In this document: positions 43,842 through 53,145 of the stretch, one piece after another | Layout: each line of letters begins with the position of its first letter | How positions within the stretch are numbered: position 1 is the stretch's first letter | NCBI GenBank assembly: GCA_937922235.1 | Contig: CAKZVC010000008.1 | Span: 1-64,000, forward strand | Length of the DNA: 64,000 nt | Origin: an uncultured Acidimicrobiales bacterium | Lineage (GTDB): Bacteria; Actinomycetota; Acidimicrobiia; Acidimicrobiales; SHLQ01 | Direction: 5' to 3' | Notes under the pieces: model-generated | What the model was told of the DNA's origin: nothing | The model's database searches: none | Seen by the model: only the letters and a program-made list of their open reading frames with translations | Program-made: the position numbers and the translations under genes

Positions 43842-44582
43842 CTACTCGTCGAGTTCGTCGAGGAGTTTCTGTTCGTCCTCGGTGAGTCCGCCGCGGGCTT
43901 CGATGAGATCGGGGCGGCGTTCGAGCGTGCGCTTCAGCGACATGGCGTGGCGCCACCGGTCGACCGCACCGTGGTTTCCTGAGCGAAGCACCGGTGGCAC
44001 TTCGACGCCTTCGAACTCGGCCGGGCGGGTGTAATGCGGGTATTCAAGAAGACCGTTCGAGAACGACTCTTCGGCAATCGAGTCGGCATTACCCAGCACG
44101 CCAGGCACAAGCCGAACTGTGGCTTCGATGATGATCGCAGCGGCGACCTCTCCCCCGGCAAGCACAAAGTCGCCGATCGAGATCTCGCGGTCGACGTAGG
44201 TGTCGAGGATGCGCTGGTCGATGCCTTCGTAGCGGCCGCACAGCAGCGAGAAGCCATCGCCTTCGGCCAGCTCATGAGCGATCGATTGGTCGAACCGTTC
44301 GCCCGATGCGCTCAGCGCAATGAGCGGCCGAGGTGGTTCGGCTGCGGTGATCGATGCAGCGAGGATGTCGGGGCGCATGACCATGCCCGCTCCCCCGCCA
44401 AACGGGCTGTCGTCGACGCTTTTGTGCACGTCGGTGGCGTGATCGCGTGGGTCGTGCAATCGCAGGTCGAGGTGACCGTTGTTCCGGGCTCGGCCGATGA
44501 TGCTCGTCGAGAGGGCGCCGTCGACGAGCTCGGGGAAAACGCTGAACACGTCGATGCGAAGCGAACGGTCGGGGGCGCTCAT
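43842..44582 (-). CDS. trmD: tRNA (guanine-37-N1)-methyltransferase
   Basis: TrmD uses SAM to make m1G37, preventing +1 frameshifting. The 246-residue SPOUT protein has RIDVFSVFPEL, DDSPFGGGAGMVM, LLCGRYEGIDQRI and ISIGDFVLAGGE, the trefoil-knot motifs. It overlaps rimM by 4 bp, in the usual rpsP-khpA-rimM-trmD-rplS operon. Confidence 0.97.
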   Translation of the reverse strand: MSAPDRSLRIDVFSVFPELVDGALSTSIIGRARNNGHLDLRLHDPRDHATDVHKSVDDSPFGGGAGMVMRPDILAASITAAEPPRPLIALSASGERFDQSIAHELAEGDGFSLLCGRYEGIDQRILDTYVDREISIGDFVLAGGEVAAAIIIEATVRLVPGVLGNADSIAEESFSNGLLEYPHYTRPAEFEGVEVPPVLRSGNHGAVDRWRHAMSLKRTLERRPDLIEARGGLTEDEQKLLDELDE

Positions 44583-45073
44583 TCGATATCGAACAATCCG
44601 TCAGGCGTGTCGACGAAGAGCTTGGCAGGCGTGTCGCCGTCGGCTGATTCGAACCCAGCCACAAAGATCGCTGGCACGAGCGCACCGGTATCGAGCACGA
44701 ACAGGTCGCTGGCAGGGTTGGCTTCGACTTCGACGACGGTGCCCCGCTCGACGTCGTCGTGGTCGATGACCACAGCGCCGATGACTTCGTGTACCCACAG
44801 TTCGTCGGGGTCGTCGATGGGTTCGGCTCGGAGCTCGGTGCCCCGGAGCTCGTCGGCATCTTCGCGGCTCGTAACGCCGTCGAAGAGCACCAGGAAGTCG
44901 GCATCCTTTGGGCGGGATGCCTTGACGACGAGCTCGCGCTCGCCTGCGACAAGAACAGCACCTTTGGCAACTCGTTCGTCGCGGTTCGTGCTTAAACGCA
45001 CGACGACCTCACCCTTCAGCCCATGGGCTTTCCGGATGTGGCCGACGGTAAGTAGATCGTCGGTGTCAGTCAT
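44579..45073 (-). CDS. rimM: Ribosome maturation factor RimM
   Basis: RimM binds S19 and helps assemble the 30S head. The 164 residues show VGHIRKAHGLKGEVVVR, then DELRGTEL and LWVHEVIGAVV of the PRC-barrel half. It overlaps trmD by 4 bp and follows khpA by 24 bp. Confidence 0.96.
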   Translation of the reverse strand: MTDTDDLLTVGHIRKAHGLKGEVVVRLSTNRDERVAKGAVLVAGERELVVKASRPKDADFLVLFDGVTSREDADELRGTELRAEPIDDPDELWVHEVIGAVVIDHDDVERGTVVEVEANPASDLFVLDTGALVPAIFVAGFESADGDTPAKLFVDTPDGLFDIE

Positions 45074-45097
45074 AGCGACAGAGACACCAGTTGTCTG

Positions 45098-45451
45098 TTA
45101 ATCGAGGAATTCGATGTCGACTTCAACGCCGTCACGTGCAGCTGCGGCACGGGTGAGCGTGCGGATCGCGTTTGCGACGCGGCCACGGCGGCCGATGACG
45201 CGTCCCATGTCGTCGGGTCCGACACGGACCTCGAGCTGAAGGGTCCGCTTGGAGTCGTTGACGCCAACTTCGACAGCGTCCTGATCCTGTACGAGTGACG
45301 AAACGATGTACTCGAGTACTGCGGTTGCAGTGGGCACGTCGGCTGCGGTTGCGCCGCCGTCATCGGTTTCTACCTCGTCGACCTCAACTGCGTCTTCTAC
45401 TTCTTCAACTACCTCGTCGGCAGCAGTGTCTTCGGCAGTGTCATCGCTCAT
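45098..45451 (-). CDS. khpA: KH domain RNA-binding protein (KhpA/YlqC) with acidic N-terminal extension
   Basis: KhpA binds RNA with KhpB and affects cell division and translation in Gram-positive bacteria. The C-terminal 80 residues hold the KH domain with the GRVIGRRGRVANAIRTL loop-helix. The first 40 residues are strongly acidic and not found in typical 75-80-residue KhpA proteins. The start overlaps the rpsP stop by 4 bp. Confidence 0.94.
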   Translation of the reverse strand: MSDDTAEDTAADEVVEEVEDAVEVDEVETDDGGATAADVPTATAVLEYIVSSLVQDQDAVEVGVNDSKRTLQLEVRVGPDDMGRVIGRRGRVANAIRTLTRAAAARDGVEVDIEFLD

Positions 45452-45951
45452 GCGTCTGAGTCCTCAGCAGGCGCTTCTTCAGCTGCAGCCTCTTCGGCTG
45501 GTGCCTCTGCTGCCGTCTCCTCAGCAGTGTCGGCTGCCTCAGCTGCTGGTGCATCGTCAGAAGCCTCGGCCTCTGGTGCGTCCTCTGCAGCTTCTTCAGC
45601 CGGTGCTTCTACAGCCTTTGGTGGCTTCGCAGGAGCAGGTGCGGTGTAGCCCTTGTTCGGGGTTGGCGCTGGGGTTGGTGGGATCTCCGGAGCGACACCG
45701 GTGAACTCTTCCCATGCACCCGAGATCTTGAGAAGCTTGGCGACACGCTCGGTTGGCTGAGCGCCGTGCTTGAGCCAGTGAACGGCCTTCTCGTTATCGA
45801 TTTCGATGACGGACGGGTCTTGACGGGGCTGGTAGGTGCCCACGATCTCGATGAACCGACCATTACGTGGGGAACGCGAGTCCGCAGCGACAACGCGGTA
45901 CGTCGGTTGCTTCTTCTTGCCCATTCGCATCAAACGAAGCTTTACAGCCAC
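45448..45951 (-). CDS. rpsP: 30S ribosomal protein S16 with Ala/Glu-rich tail
   Basis: Residues 1-85 are S16: KLRLMRMGKKKQPTYRVV, RNGRFIEIVGTY and WLKHGAQPTE. The remaining 80 residues are a low-complexity Pro/Ala/Glu tail, probably disordered; normal S16 is 80-90 residues. First gene of the rpsP-khpA-rimM-trmD unit. The upstream gap contains an imperfect operator-like palindrome. Confidence 0.96.
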   Translation of the reverse strand: MAVKLRLMRMGKKKQPTYRVVAADSRSPRNGRFIEIVGTYQPRQDPSVIEIDNEKAVHWLKHGAQPTERVAKLLKISGAWEEFTGVAPEIPPTPAPTPNKGYTAPAPAKPPKAVEAPAEEAAEDAPEAEASDDAPAAEAADTAEETAAEAPAEEAAAEEAPAEDSDA

Positions 45952-45995
45952 AACAAATCCTCTTCTTTGGAGCCTCGGAGACAGTTGAGACTCGA

Positions 45996-46012
45996 CCGAT
46001 AGATGCTATCGG
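45996..46012. promoter_or_regulatory. 17-bp palindrome between rpsP and rtcA
   Basis: CCGATAG-ATG-CTATCGG, perfect 7-bp arms, in the divergent intergenic region 45952-46091. It could be an operator or an RNA hairpin in the rpsP leader. No -10/-35 assignment is made. Confidence 0.4.
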
Positions 46013-46091
46013 CACCCGTTGACTATGCGACAACTGAAACCCAACTCGCTGTTGAGAGTGTTGTCACGTGTTGTTCCGGCACACTGAGCAG

Positions 46092-47147
46092 ATGTCGATC
46101 ATGACGATCGATGGTTCCGAAGGCGAGGGCGGCGGGCAGATTCTCCGTTCGTCCATGGCGTTGGCGGTGCTGTCGAACACTCCAATCACCATTACCAACA
46201 TCCGTGCTGGCCGGAAGAAGCCAGGCTTGAAGCGTCAACATCTGACGTCGATTCGCGCCGCGGCCGAGGTCTGCGCGGGAACGCTCGCGGGCGACGAGCA
46301 GAACTCGAGCGAGGTTTCGTTCACGCCGGGGCCGATTTCTCCAGGCACGTACTACTTCAGCGTCGGGACAGCGGGCAGCTCGACGTTGGTCCTCCAAACG
46401 GTGCTGCCGATTCTGCTGATGGCCGACGGACCCTCGACGGTCGTCGTCGAAGGCGGCACTCACAACGACATGGCTCCCCCGTTCGACTTCCTCGATCGAT
46501 GCTTTCTGCCGTTCGTGCGTCACATGGGCGCAACGGTCGATCTGACGCTCGAACAGCATGGGTTCTACCCTGCCGGCGGCGGAAAGGTCATCGCCCACAT
46601 AACGCCCGCCCCACTCGCCGGTTTCGACCTGATCGAGCGCGGCGAACGAGTGGCGTGCCGTGCAGAAGCTCTGGTCTCGCGAATGCCCGTCGACATTGGC
46701 GAACGGCAGATGAAGACCATCGCCCGCCTCATGCGCCAGGTGCCGGCCGAGAACACGACGGTCACCGAGGTGCGCTCCCCCGGGCCCGGCACGGTGAGCA
46801 TGATCGAGATGGAATTCGAACACACCACTGAGCTCGTCATGGCCGTCGGACGGAAGGGTGTCGCGTCAGAGAAGGTCGCCAAAGCTGCGGTGAAGGAGGC
46901 GAATGCGTACCTCGATGGCGACGCGCCCGTTGGGCCACATCTTGCCGATCAGCTCATGATGCCGCTCGCGCTGAGTGCAGCGTTCGGCGACCCAACGACC
47001 AAGCGGGGAGGGTCGTTCCGAACGGGCGAGCTCACCGATCACTCGACCACGCACATCGACATCATCAGCCGGTTCTTGCCCGTTGATTTTGCGGTCGTGT
47101 CGAATGATGACGACACGTTCACCGTGGCGGTTTCATCCCGCCCGTAA
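46092..47147 (+). CDS. rtcA: RNA 3'-terminal phosphate cyclase
   Basis: RtcA uses ATP to convert RNA 3'-phosphates to 2',3'-cyclic phosphates. The 351-residue protein begins MTIDGSEGEGGGQILRSSMAL (after two extra codons), the family signature, then GLKRQHLTSIRAA, and ends with GELTDHSTTHIDIISRF, with the conserved histidine region. It is alone, without RtcB or RtcR beside it, and lies on the opposite strand between rpsP and ffh, which are usually adjacent. Start ATG 46092 is chosen; MTIDGSEG at 46101 is an alternative. Confidence 0.94.
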   Translation: MSIMTIDGSEGEGGGQILRSSMALAVLSNTPITITNIRAGRKKPGLKRQHLTSIRAAAEVCAGTLAGDEQNSSEVSFTPGPISPGTYYFSVGTAGSSTLVLQTVLPILLMADGPSTVVVEGGTHNDMAPPFDFLDRCFLPFVRHMGATVDLTLEQHGFYPAGGGKVIAHITPAPLAGFDLIERGERVACRAEALVSRMPVDIGERQMKTIARLMRQVPAENTTVTEVRSPGPGTVSMIEMEFEHTTELVMAVGRKGVASEKVAKAAVKEANAYLDGDAPVGPHLADQLMMPLALSAAFGDPTTKRGGSFRTGELTDHSTTHIDIISRFLPVDFAVVSNDDDTFTVAVSSRP

Positions 47148-47151
47148 CGGC

Positions 47152-48606
47152 CTACTCATCGTCGGGCTGAGGCAGTCCGGGAAGACGCAAGCTGCTGATC
47201 TCGTCGAGGCTCTCGTTCATCAGCACGCTCGGATCGGCCATTGGTGCCGGACCCTTGGAGGTTGTGCGGCCGCCGCGACGCTTCTTCTTCTTATTCTTGC
47301 GGCCTTTGCCCTTGGCCTTCGGTGGGGCCATGCCGAACTTCTTCATCATCTTCTGCATCTCGTTGAACTGCGTGACGAGAGCGGAAACGTCTTGTGGCTT
47401 CATGCCCGAGCCAGCAGCGATACGGCCGCGGCGGGAGGCATCGATGATCGACGGGTTGGCACGTTCTTCGGTGGTCATCGAGCGGATGATCGCCTCGAGA
47501 CGGTCGACCTGCTTGTCCTCGATCTCGACGTCGCGGACTTCCTTCGGCATGCCGGGAAGCATGCCGATGATGCTGCCGAGCGAGCCCATCTTCTTGATCT
47601 GCTGCATTTGCTGCAGAAAGTCGTCGAGGGTGAACGTGCCTTCGATGAGGCGTTGGGCTGCTTCTTCGGCCTCTTCCTCTTCGAATGCGGCTTCGGCCTT
47701 CTCGATGAGCGTTTCGATGTCGCCCATGCCGAGGATGCGGCTGGCGAGACGATCGGGGTAGAAGGTTTCGAACTCGTCGATCTTCTCGCCGGTAGAAGCG
47801 AAGGCGATCGGCCGGCCGACAACTTCCTTGACCGACAGCGCCGCACCACCGCGGGCGTCGCCGTCGAGCTTGGTGAGGATGACACCGTCGAGGGCGAGAG
47901 TGTTGTGGAACGATTCGGCAACGGTGACCGCATCCTGACCGGTCATCGCATCGATGACGAGGAACGTGTACTGCGGGTCGAGCACCTCGGAGATCTGGCG
48001 GACCTCCTCCATGAGCTCTTCATCTATGGCGAGACGGCCGGCGGTGTCGCAGATGATGACGTCGCGGCCGGTGTTCTTGGCTTCTTCGAGCGAGGCGCGG
48101 GCAACGGAGACCGGGTCGGTGGCTTCGGAGAAGACCGGAACGTCGATCTGCTTACCGAGCGTGCGAAGCTGCTCGACCGCGGCCGGACGTGCGAGGTCGG
48201 CGCCGACCATGAGCACGTTGCGACCCTGCGACTTGAACAAGTTTGCGAGCTTGGCGGTGTTCGTCGTCTTACCCGAACCCTGCAAACCAGCCATCAGCAC
48301 GATGGTTGGCGGCTTCGCAGCGAAGGTGACCTGCATGGCCTCGCCGCCGAGGCTCTCGGTGAGCTCCTCGAGGACGATCTTGACGATCTGCTGGCTTGGG
48401 TTAAGGGCCTTGGAGAGCTCATCGCCCACCGCACGTTCGCGAATGCGTCCAACGAGGCTCTTGACGACCTCGAAGTTCACATCAGCTTCGAGCAGTGCCA
48501 GGCGGATCTCGCGGAGCGCTTCGTCGACATCGGATTCGCTGAGCTTGCCCTTGCCACGGAGCTTGCCGAAGATGCCATCGAAGCGGTCGGTGAGGGTATC
48601 GAACAT
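47152..48606 (-). CDS. ffh: Signal recognition particle protein Ffh
   Basis: Ffh is the GTPase of SRP that delivers nascent membrane proteins. The NG domain has GLQGSGKTTNTAKL, DTAGRLAIDEEL and TKLDGDARGGAAL; the methionine-rich M domain follows (about 310-440) with LLPGMPKEVRDV-like sequence. 484 residues. Its stop lies 4 bp from the convergent rtcA stop. ftsY, the receptor gene, is nearby beyond a secreted-protein gene. Confidence 0.97.
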   Translation of the reverse strand: MFDTLTDRFDGIFGKLRGKGKLSESDVDEALREIRLALLEADVNFEVVKSLVGRIRERAVGDELSKALNPSQQIVKIVLEELTESLGGEAMQVTFAAKPPTIVLMAGLQGSGKTTNTAKLANLFKSQGRNVLMVGADLARPAAVEQLRTLGKQIDVPVFSEATDPVSVARASLEEAKNTGRDVIICDTAGRLAIDEELMEEVRQISEVLDPQYTFLVIDAMTGQDAVTVAESFHNTLALDGVILTKLDGDARGGAALSVKEVVGRPIAFASTGEKIDEFETFYPDRLASRILGMGDIETLIEKAEAAFEEEEAEEAAQRLIEGTFTLDDFLQQMQQIKKMGSLGSIIGMLPGMPKEVRDVEIEDKQVDRLEAIIRSMTTEERANPSIIDASRRGRIAAGSGMKPQDVSALVTQFNEMQKMMKKFGMAPPKAKGKGRKNKKKKRRGGRTTSKGPAPMADPSVLMNESLDEISSLRLPGLPQPDDE

Positions 48607-48910
48607 GGTTTTCCTGTGTATTCCATCCCCGGCACTCTCCCCAGCCCGGCGGAAGGGACGGGGATGATGCGGGCTATTCGGTCGTGTGTCTCGCTAAGCC
48701 AGCGATCTGGCCAAAAGAGTGCAGATGGTGTCTAGTCGGCAGCAGTCGTGAAGGACATAGCAATACCGGCGAACACCGTATTCCTTACTCAGGCATCAGT
48801 CTGCCAGCCAGCGGCCTCAATACGAACGACACGGCGGGCGAATCATGTGGCGACCCGAGTCCGGAAGTCGTCTCACGTACCCTATTGCTACACAGACCTG
48901 ATGGGTGACG
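48607..48910. other. ffh / secreted-protein spacer, 304 bp, no gene seen
   Basis: Between the divergent starts of ffh and the hypothetical gene. Contains CATCCCCGGCACTCTCCCC and a GGGGATG return, which may form a weak hairpin, but no repeat family member, tRNA or SRP-RNA tetraloop motif. Promoters for both genes are expected here. Confidence 0.5.
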
Positions 48911-49699
48911 ATGTCGAATCGATTGGCTGGAGTATTGATAGGGGCTTGCCTTATCGGCGCCTCGGCGTACTTCTTGTTCCAAGGCAATGATTCGGCGCCG
49001 ACACCAGATCCTGAACAACATCTGTTGGTCCCGTCGACGTCGTCCTCGATCGAAGCCGGCCAGGTAGCGGAAAGCAAGACGCCGATCGAACCCGTCATCG
49101 CTCCGATTCTCCTCGCCGAGTATGACGGCCGTTGCTGCGCCGAGATCGCGATCCTTGCGAACAAGCAAACCATTCGGAGCGAAAACGAGCCCGAACTGAA
49201 GTACTTCGATCTCACCGGGGCGGAAGTGACCGACCTGGACGGAGTCTTCTTGGATGACGTCATTGCGGGGACGCTCCTTACCCACAACCCCAGCCCTCCC
49301 AAGCTCCGAGGCTTCGAATCGTTCAACGACCCGCATCTCGAGCTGCCAGACGGGAGAGTCCTCGTGCGGGGATCGCTCAATGCCGACAAAGAAGTCGAGT
49401 CGACCGGCAGGCGCATTAACTTGCCCGAGGGCGCCACCGTCGAACCATGGTCGAGTTCGGATCCACCGGTCCGTCTATTTGTCTACGACCCAGCCGACGA
49501 GAGCTTCGTGGCCATAAGCCACTTCCCCGAGCTACGGGACTTCTCTACAGCCGTTTCAGAGAGCCGCGGCCCGGATGCCATCTTCGACATCCACGTAGTT
49601 CCAGGAACCCCATTCGTCGTCTATACATCGGGTCGAGGCGGCGCTGCATACAGCATTCCGTTCGAGTCATATCTCGCCGAGATTCCGACGCGGCGTTAG
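48911..49699 (+). CDS. Unrecognised secreted or membrane-anchored protein
   Basis: I do not recognise this 262-residue protein. Residues about 5-25 form one hydrophobic signal/anchor (LAGVLIGACLIGASAYFLF), then a Pro/Ser/Thr-rich linker. The rest is soluble with a CCAEIAILANKQ segment and several acidic beta-like stretches. ATG 48911 gives a good signal; a GTG six bases upstream is possible. It sits alone on the plus strand between ffh and ftsY, with its stop about 30 bp from the ftsY stop. Confidence 0.6.
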   Translation: MSNRLAGVLIGACLIGASAYFLFQGNDSAPTPDPEQHLLVPSTSSSIEAGQVAESKTPIEPVIAPILLAEYDGRCCAEIAILANKQTIRSENEPELKYFDLTGAEVTDLDGVFLDDVIAGTLLTHNPSPPKLRGFESFNDPHLELPDGRVLVRGSLNADKEVESTGRRINLPEGATVEPWSSSDPPVRLFVYDPADESFVAISHFPELRDFSTAVSESRGPDAIFDIHVVPGTPFVVYTSGRGGAAYSIPFESYLAEIPTRR

Positions 49700-49728
49700 C
49701 CGAGTTGACCTGGCGCCGTAGTTCGTAG

Positions 49729-50895
49729 CTAGTTCGTATCGAAGAGGGCGTCGACAAAGTCGTCGGCGTTGAACTCGATGAGGTCGTGCTGGCCTTCGCC
49801 GAGGCCAACGAGCTTGACCGGGATGCCGAGCTCGTTCTGGACCGCAACGACAATGCCACCCTTGGCCGAGCCGTCGAGCTTGGTGAGCACAACACCGGTG
49901 AGATCGGCAGCTTCGGTGAACTGGCGAGCCTGAATGAGCCCGTTCTGGCCCGTGGTTGCGTCGATGACGAGGAGCGTCTCGGTGACAGTGCCTGCACCCT
50001 TCTCGGCAACACGACGAACCTTGGAGAGCTCGTTCATGAGGTTGGTCTTGGTGTGCAGACGGCCCGCAGTATCGGCGAGAACGATCTCGGCACCGTTGGC
50101 AGCTGCGCTCTCCACGGCATCGAAGATCACCGATGACGGGTCGCCGCCTTCGGCTCCACGAACGATGTCGGCGCCGGCACGTTCGGCCCACATGGTGAGC
50201 TGCTCGGCAGCTGCGGCACGGAACGTATCGCCTGCAGCAAGGGTGATCTTGCGGCCGTTGGCCACCTCCCGGCTGGCGATCTTGCCGATGGTCGTGGTCT
50301 TGCCCACGCCGTTGACGCCAACGAACAGCCAAACGGACGGGTCGCCGCCTTCGGCGAGGGTGAGGTCTTGGCCACCTAGGCGAGACTTCATCTCGTCCTT
50401 GACGAGCTCGATGAGCGCTGCGCCGTCTTTCACGCCTTCGTCGTCGGCTTTGGTGCGGACGGTTTCGAGGATCTCGGTGGTCGACTTGATTCCAACGTCG
50501 GCTCGGATGAGCGCTTCTTCGAGCTCGTCCCAGGTTTCGGCGTTGACATCACCGCGGGAGATGACCGAGCTGAGGTAGCCCGACATGGTGGTGCGGGCTT
50601 TGCCCAGACGTTCGCGGAAGGTAGCGGGCTTGGCTTCGGGCTCGGGCTCAACCTCGACGAGTGGCTCGTCTTCGACCTCAACCGGCGCGTCGACGTCGAC
50701 GCCGGTGTCAGCCCCTTCGACGGTCACGGGCTCCTTGGCCTTCGGCTTGGTCAGAATCGAATCTGCCTCGTCGGTGACCTTGGGGTCGAGCGTTGGCATG
50801 TGATCGGTGCCGCGTCCACGAAGGAGGGCAAAGCCAGTACCGCCAACAACGAGCACGGCGAGAACGATCAAGACGATCAGAAGCACAGGATCCAT
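49729..50895 (-). CDS. ftsY: Signal recognition particle receptor FtsY
   Basis: FtsY docks SRP-ribosome complexes at the membrane. The N-terminus has one membrane helix (PVLLIVLIVLAVLVVGGTGF), as in actinobacteria, then an acidic linker, then the NG domain with GVNGVGKTTTIGKI, DTAGRLHTKTNL and TKLDGSAKGG. 388 residues. It is followed by the hypothetical plus-strand gene and preceded by PhyH. In many actinobacteria ftsY follows smc; here PhyH and a two-component system are interposed. Confidence 0.97.
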   Translation of the reverse strand: MDPVLLIVLIVLAVLVVGGTGFALLRGRGTDHMPTLDPKVTDEADSILTKPKAKEPVTVEGADTGVDVDAPVEVEDEPLVEVEPEPEAKPATFRERLGKARTTMSGYLSSVISRGDVNAETWDELEEALIRADVGIKSTTEILETVRTKADDEGVKDGAALIELVKDEMKSRLGGQDLTLAEGGDPSVWLFVGVNGVGKTTTIGKIASREVANGRKITLAAGDTFRAAAAEQLTMWAERAGADIVRGAEGGDPSSVIFDAVESAAANGAEIVLADTAGRLHTKTNLMNELSKVRRVAEKGAGTVTETLLVIDATTGQNGLIQARQFTEAADLTGVVLTKLDGSAKGGIVVAVQNELGIPVKLVGLGEGQHDLIEFNADDFVDALFDTN

Positions 50896-50934
50896 AGCCG
50901 AATCATCCTAGGCCCCGCTTGCGAGGCATCGGCG

Positions 50935-51552
50935 CTACGCCGAACGCCACACCAGTTGGAGTGCGGGACGATCGGCATCGCTCTGGTTCTTTGTTCCCGA
51001 GTGAAGGAGGTGTCCGGAGAACACGAACGCCGACCCGGCCGTGCCGGTCAGGGCGATCTCGTCTGCGTGGCTATCGAGCGACCCCGCCTGGCGTTGCAAG
51101 TCGAGGCGACGATGGCTTCCGGGCACGAGTCGAGTCGATCCGTTACGTTCGGTGAAGTCGGTGAGCGCCACGATTGCCGTGGCCACGCGGTCGGGCCCGT
51201 TGTCGAGTTTCGGCACGTCATCGGCGTGCAGCTTCTGCTCACCGAACCCTGGTTGTGGCGCCCGAAACGACACATCGGTTTGCATGAACTGCGGTCCGAT
51301 GATGCTGGTTACCGCTTCGATGAGACGAGGGAGCTCGAGCACCTCAGCAACCGCGGAACTGCGATCGGCGAGCTGAGCGAGGTGGCGCGTGCCCTGGGCA
51401 ATGCGATCTCGAGCGTGACGTTGGGCGGGAGGCATCTCCAGGAGTGCCTCGCATTCGGCGAGCACACGTTCACGCAGGGCGTCGTCGAGGAGGCCGTCAA
51501 GAACCACAAATCCCCGTTCAGGGCTGAAGGTTGCTGGCCAATCCATAGCCAA
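50935..51552 (-). CDS. Phytanoyl-CoA dioxygenase (PhyH) family protein
   Basis: An Fe(II)/2-oxoglutarate oxygenase of 205 residues. The iron motif HxD is in KLHADDVPKLDN, the distal histidine in SGHLLHSG, and the 2-oxoglutarate arginine probably in the final LVWRSA-like segment. Substrate unknown; family members hydroxylate acyl-CoAs or natural-product intermediates. It is upstream of ftsY by 39 bp on the same strand. It is shorter than many PhyH proteins (about 250-300). Confidence 0.85.
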   Translation of the reverse strand: MAMDWPATFSPERGFVVLDGLLDDALRERVLAECEALLEMPPAQRHARDRIAQGTRHLAQLADRSSAVAEVLELPRLIEAVTSIIGPQFMQTDVSFRAPQPGFGEQKLHADDVPKLDNGPDRVATAIVALTDFTERNGSTRLVPGSHRRLDLQRQAGSLDSHADEIALTGTAGSAFVFSGHLLHSGTKNQSDADRPALQLVWRSA

Positions 51553-51571
51553 ACGCTAGCCGAGCGTATTT

Positions 51572-51624
51572 GTCAGGAGCTGGCGCCCGAGGAAGGACGG
51601 CTCACCGGGCACCATGCTCCTGAC
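51572..51624. repeat. Inverted repeat in the PhyH-HK gap
   Basis: Arms GTCAGGAGC (51572-51580) and GCTCCTGAC (51616-51624), 9 bp perfect with a 35-base loop. Could act as a terminator or operator. The rest of the 174-bp gap shows nothing else. Confidence 0.35.
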
Positions 51625-51726
51625 TGTGTCCACATCGGTGAGGCGGAGGGGAGAATCCTCACCGGATGGCTCGTTACGAAACGAACCTATTCGAGGCGAT
51701 GTAAAGCCCTTGTAAACACGCCTGCG

Positions 51727-53145
51727 TCAGTCGGACGACAGGCTGGCTGGGTGGGGGAAATCGAAGTCGCTCTGCCGCATTGGCGAAGCTGCTTGGGTGT
51801 CTTCGTCCTCGCCAGGTTCTTGAGCGAACGGCGAATGAACGGCACCGAGGCGAGGGAGCCAGATGACAAACGTCGACCCCTCCCCCAGCTCAGATTCGAC
51901 TCGAACCGTTCCGCCATGTGTTTCGGCGATCTGCTTCACGATTGCGAGGCCCAGCCCGGAGCGACCATCTCGCTTCATCGTACCGGTGTTGTCGCCACGC
52001 CAGAGTCGACGGAACACACGCTGCTGATCGCTGACCGAAAGGCCAGGGCCCTGATCCTGCACACCCATCCAGACCCAGTCTTCAACTTCGCCCGCCCGAA
52101 TCGAGATGCTGCTGTCTTCGGGAGCAAGGCGGATGGCGTTTGCGAGAAGGTTCGCAAGTGCCCGTCGCAGCGCAACTGGATCGCCTTCGACCAGAAGCTC
52201 AGGTTCGGTGGCGGCAACGAGCGACACGCCGTCTTTCGCTGCAGGAATTTCGAACTCTTCGCCAACGTGGCTGACGACCGCGGCCACGTCGACAACCTCG
52301 ACACTGGATGACCGAGTCTCGGCCCTGGCGTGGTCGAGAAGCTCGTCGACAAGTGTGGTCATCCGGTCGGCCGAGCGAGACACCACAGCGCCGGCTTTGC
52401 GCAGGTCGTCGACCGATGCGTTGTCGTCACCAAGGGTTACTTCGAGGTTGGTCTTGATCACCGCCAACGGATTTCGCAGCTCGTGCGAAGCTTCATGAAT
52501 GAAGCGTGTCTGCGCGCTAAAGGCCATATCGAGCCGGTCGAGCATGTCGTCGAAGGTGCCCGCCAATTGGCCGAGCTCGTCGTCGGGGCCCGACAGGTTG
52601 ATGCGTCTGGTGAGGTCGGTGGCGTTGATCGATCTGGCCACCGCGGTTATTCGTTCGATCGGTTGCAACACGATGCCAGCCACATACCAACCAACGGCGA
52701 GGCTGGCAAAGAACAACAGCGCGAGAGCTGCGAACGAGTAGCGCCGGAGCACGCCGAGTGCCTGCCTGTCGACTTCGGCCTCGAACTCTTCAAGCGTCTT
52801 GACATCGATGTCGAGTTCGCCAGCAGGATCGACGGTGCGGCTGAGCTCAGCGCCACTGATGTCGTAGTCGAGCCCGACCTCATCGAGAATTGTGCGTCCG
52901 ATCTCTCGGCTGAGCCCGGCGTACAAACCACCAACAACGACTGCGGCAAGGCCGAACAACAGCACCGAATACAGCAGTGCGAGGCGAAAGCGGATCGACC
53001 CAAAGATCGACGGCAAGTAGCGGTCGGTGTCGAGCCCGGCGCTCATTGGACGACGAACCGGGCGTTGCTGGCGGGCCGCCTCTACCTCAGGCGGGCGGAA
53101 GTCTCCGGTGATGCCTCCGGGGTCGGGTCGATGCGGCGCAGTCAC
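51727..53145 (-). CDS. Sensor histidine kinase
   Basis: The 472-residue membrane kinase has two membrane helices (about 48-70 and 150-170) around an extracytoplasmic sensor of about 80 residues, a HAMP segment, the phospho-acceptor HEASHELRNPLAV, N box LANLLANAIRLAP, and G boxes DQGPGLS and GRSGLGLAIV. The signal is unknown. GTG 53145 follows the response-regulator stop directly (TAGGTG), so they form one operon and a two-component pair. A disordered proline/arginine-rich leader precedes the first helix. Confidence 0.95.
   Translation of the reverse strand: MTAPHRPDPGGITGDFRPPEVEAARQQRPVRRPMSAGLDTDRYLPSIFGSIRFRLALLYSVLLFGLAAVVVGGLYAGLSREIGRTILDEVGLDYDISGAELSRTVDPAGELDIDVKTLEEFEAEVDRQALGVLRRYSFAALALLFFASLAVGWYVAGIVLQPIERITAVARSINATDLTRRINLSGPDDELGQLAGTFDDMLDRLDMAFSAQTRFIHEASHELRNPLAVIKTNLEVTLGDDNASVDDLRKAGAVVSRSADRMTTLVDELLDHARAETRSSSVEVVDVAAVVSHVGEEFEIPAAKDGVSLVAATEPELLVEGDPVALRRALANLLANAIRLAPEDSSISIRAGEVEDWVWMGVQDQGPGLSVSDQQRVFRRLWRGDNTGTMKRDGRSGLGLAIVKQIAETHGGTVRVESELGEGSTFVIWLPRLGAVHSPFAQEPGEDEDTQAASPMRQSDFDFPHPASLSSD

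Noticed and set aside
46975-48735. Long plus-strand frame (586 codons) opposite ffh
   Set aside because: Shadow of Ffh caused by high GC at the third codon position; no recognisable domain.
48607-48910. SRP RNA near ffh
   Set aside because: No GGAAG-type tetraloop with the conserved flanking stem was found in either strand of the gap.
50800-52311. 503-codon plus-strand frame opposite PhyH and the histidine kinase
   Set aside because: Spans two well-supported minus-strand genes; no family resemblance.
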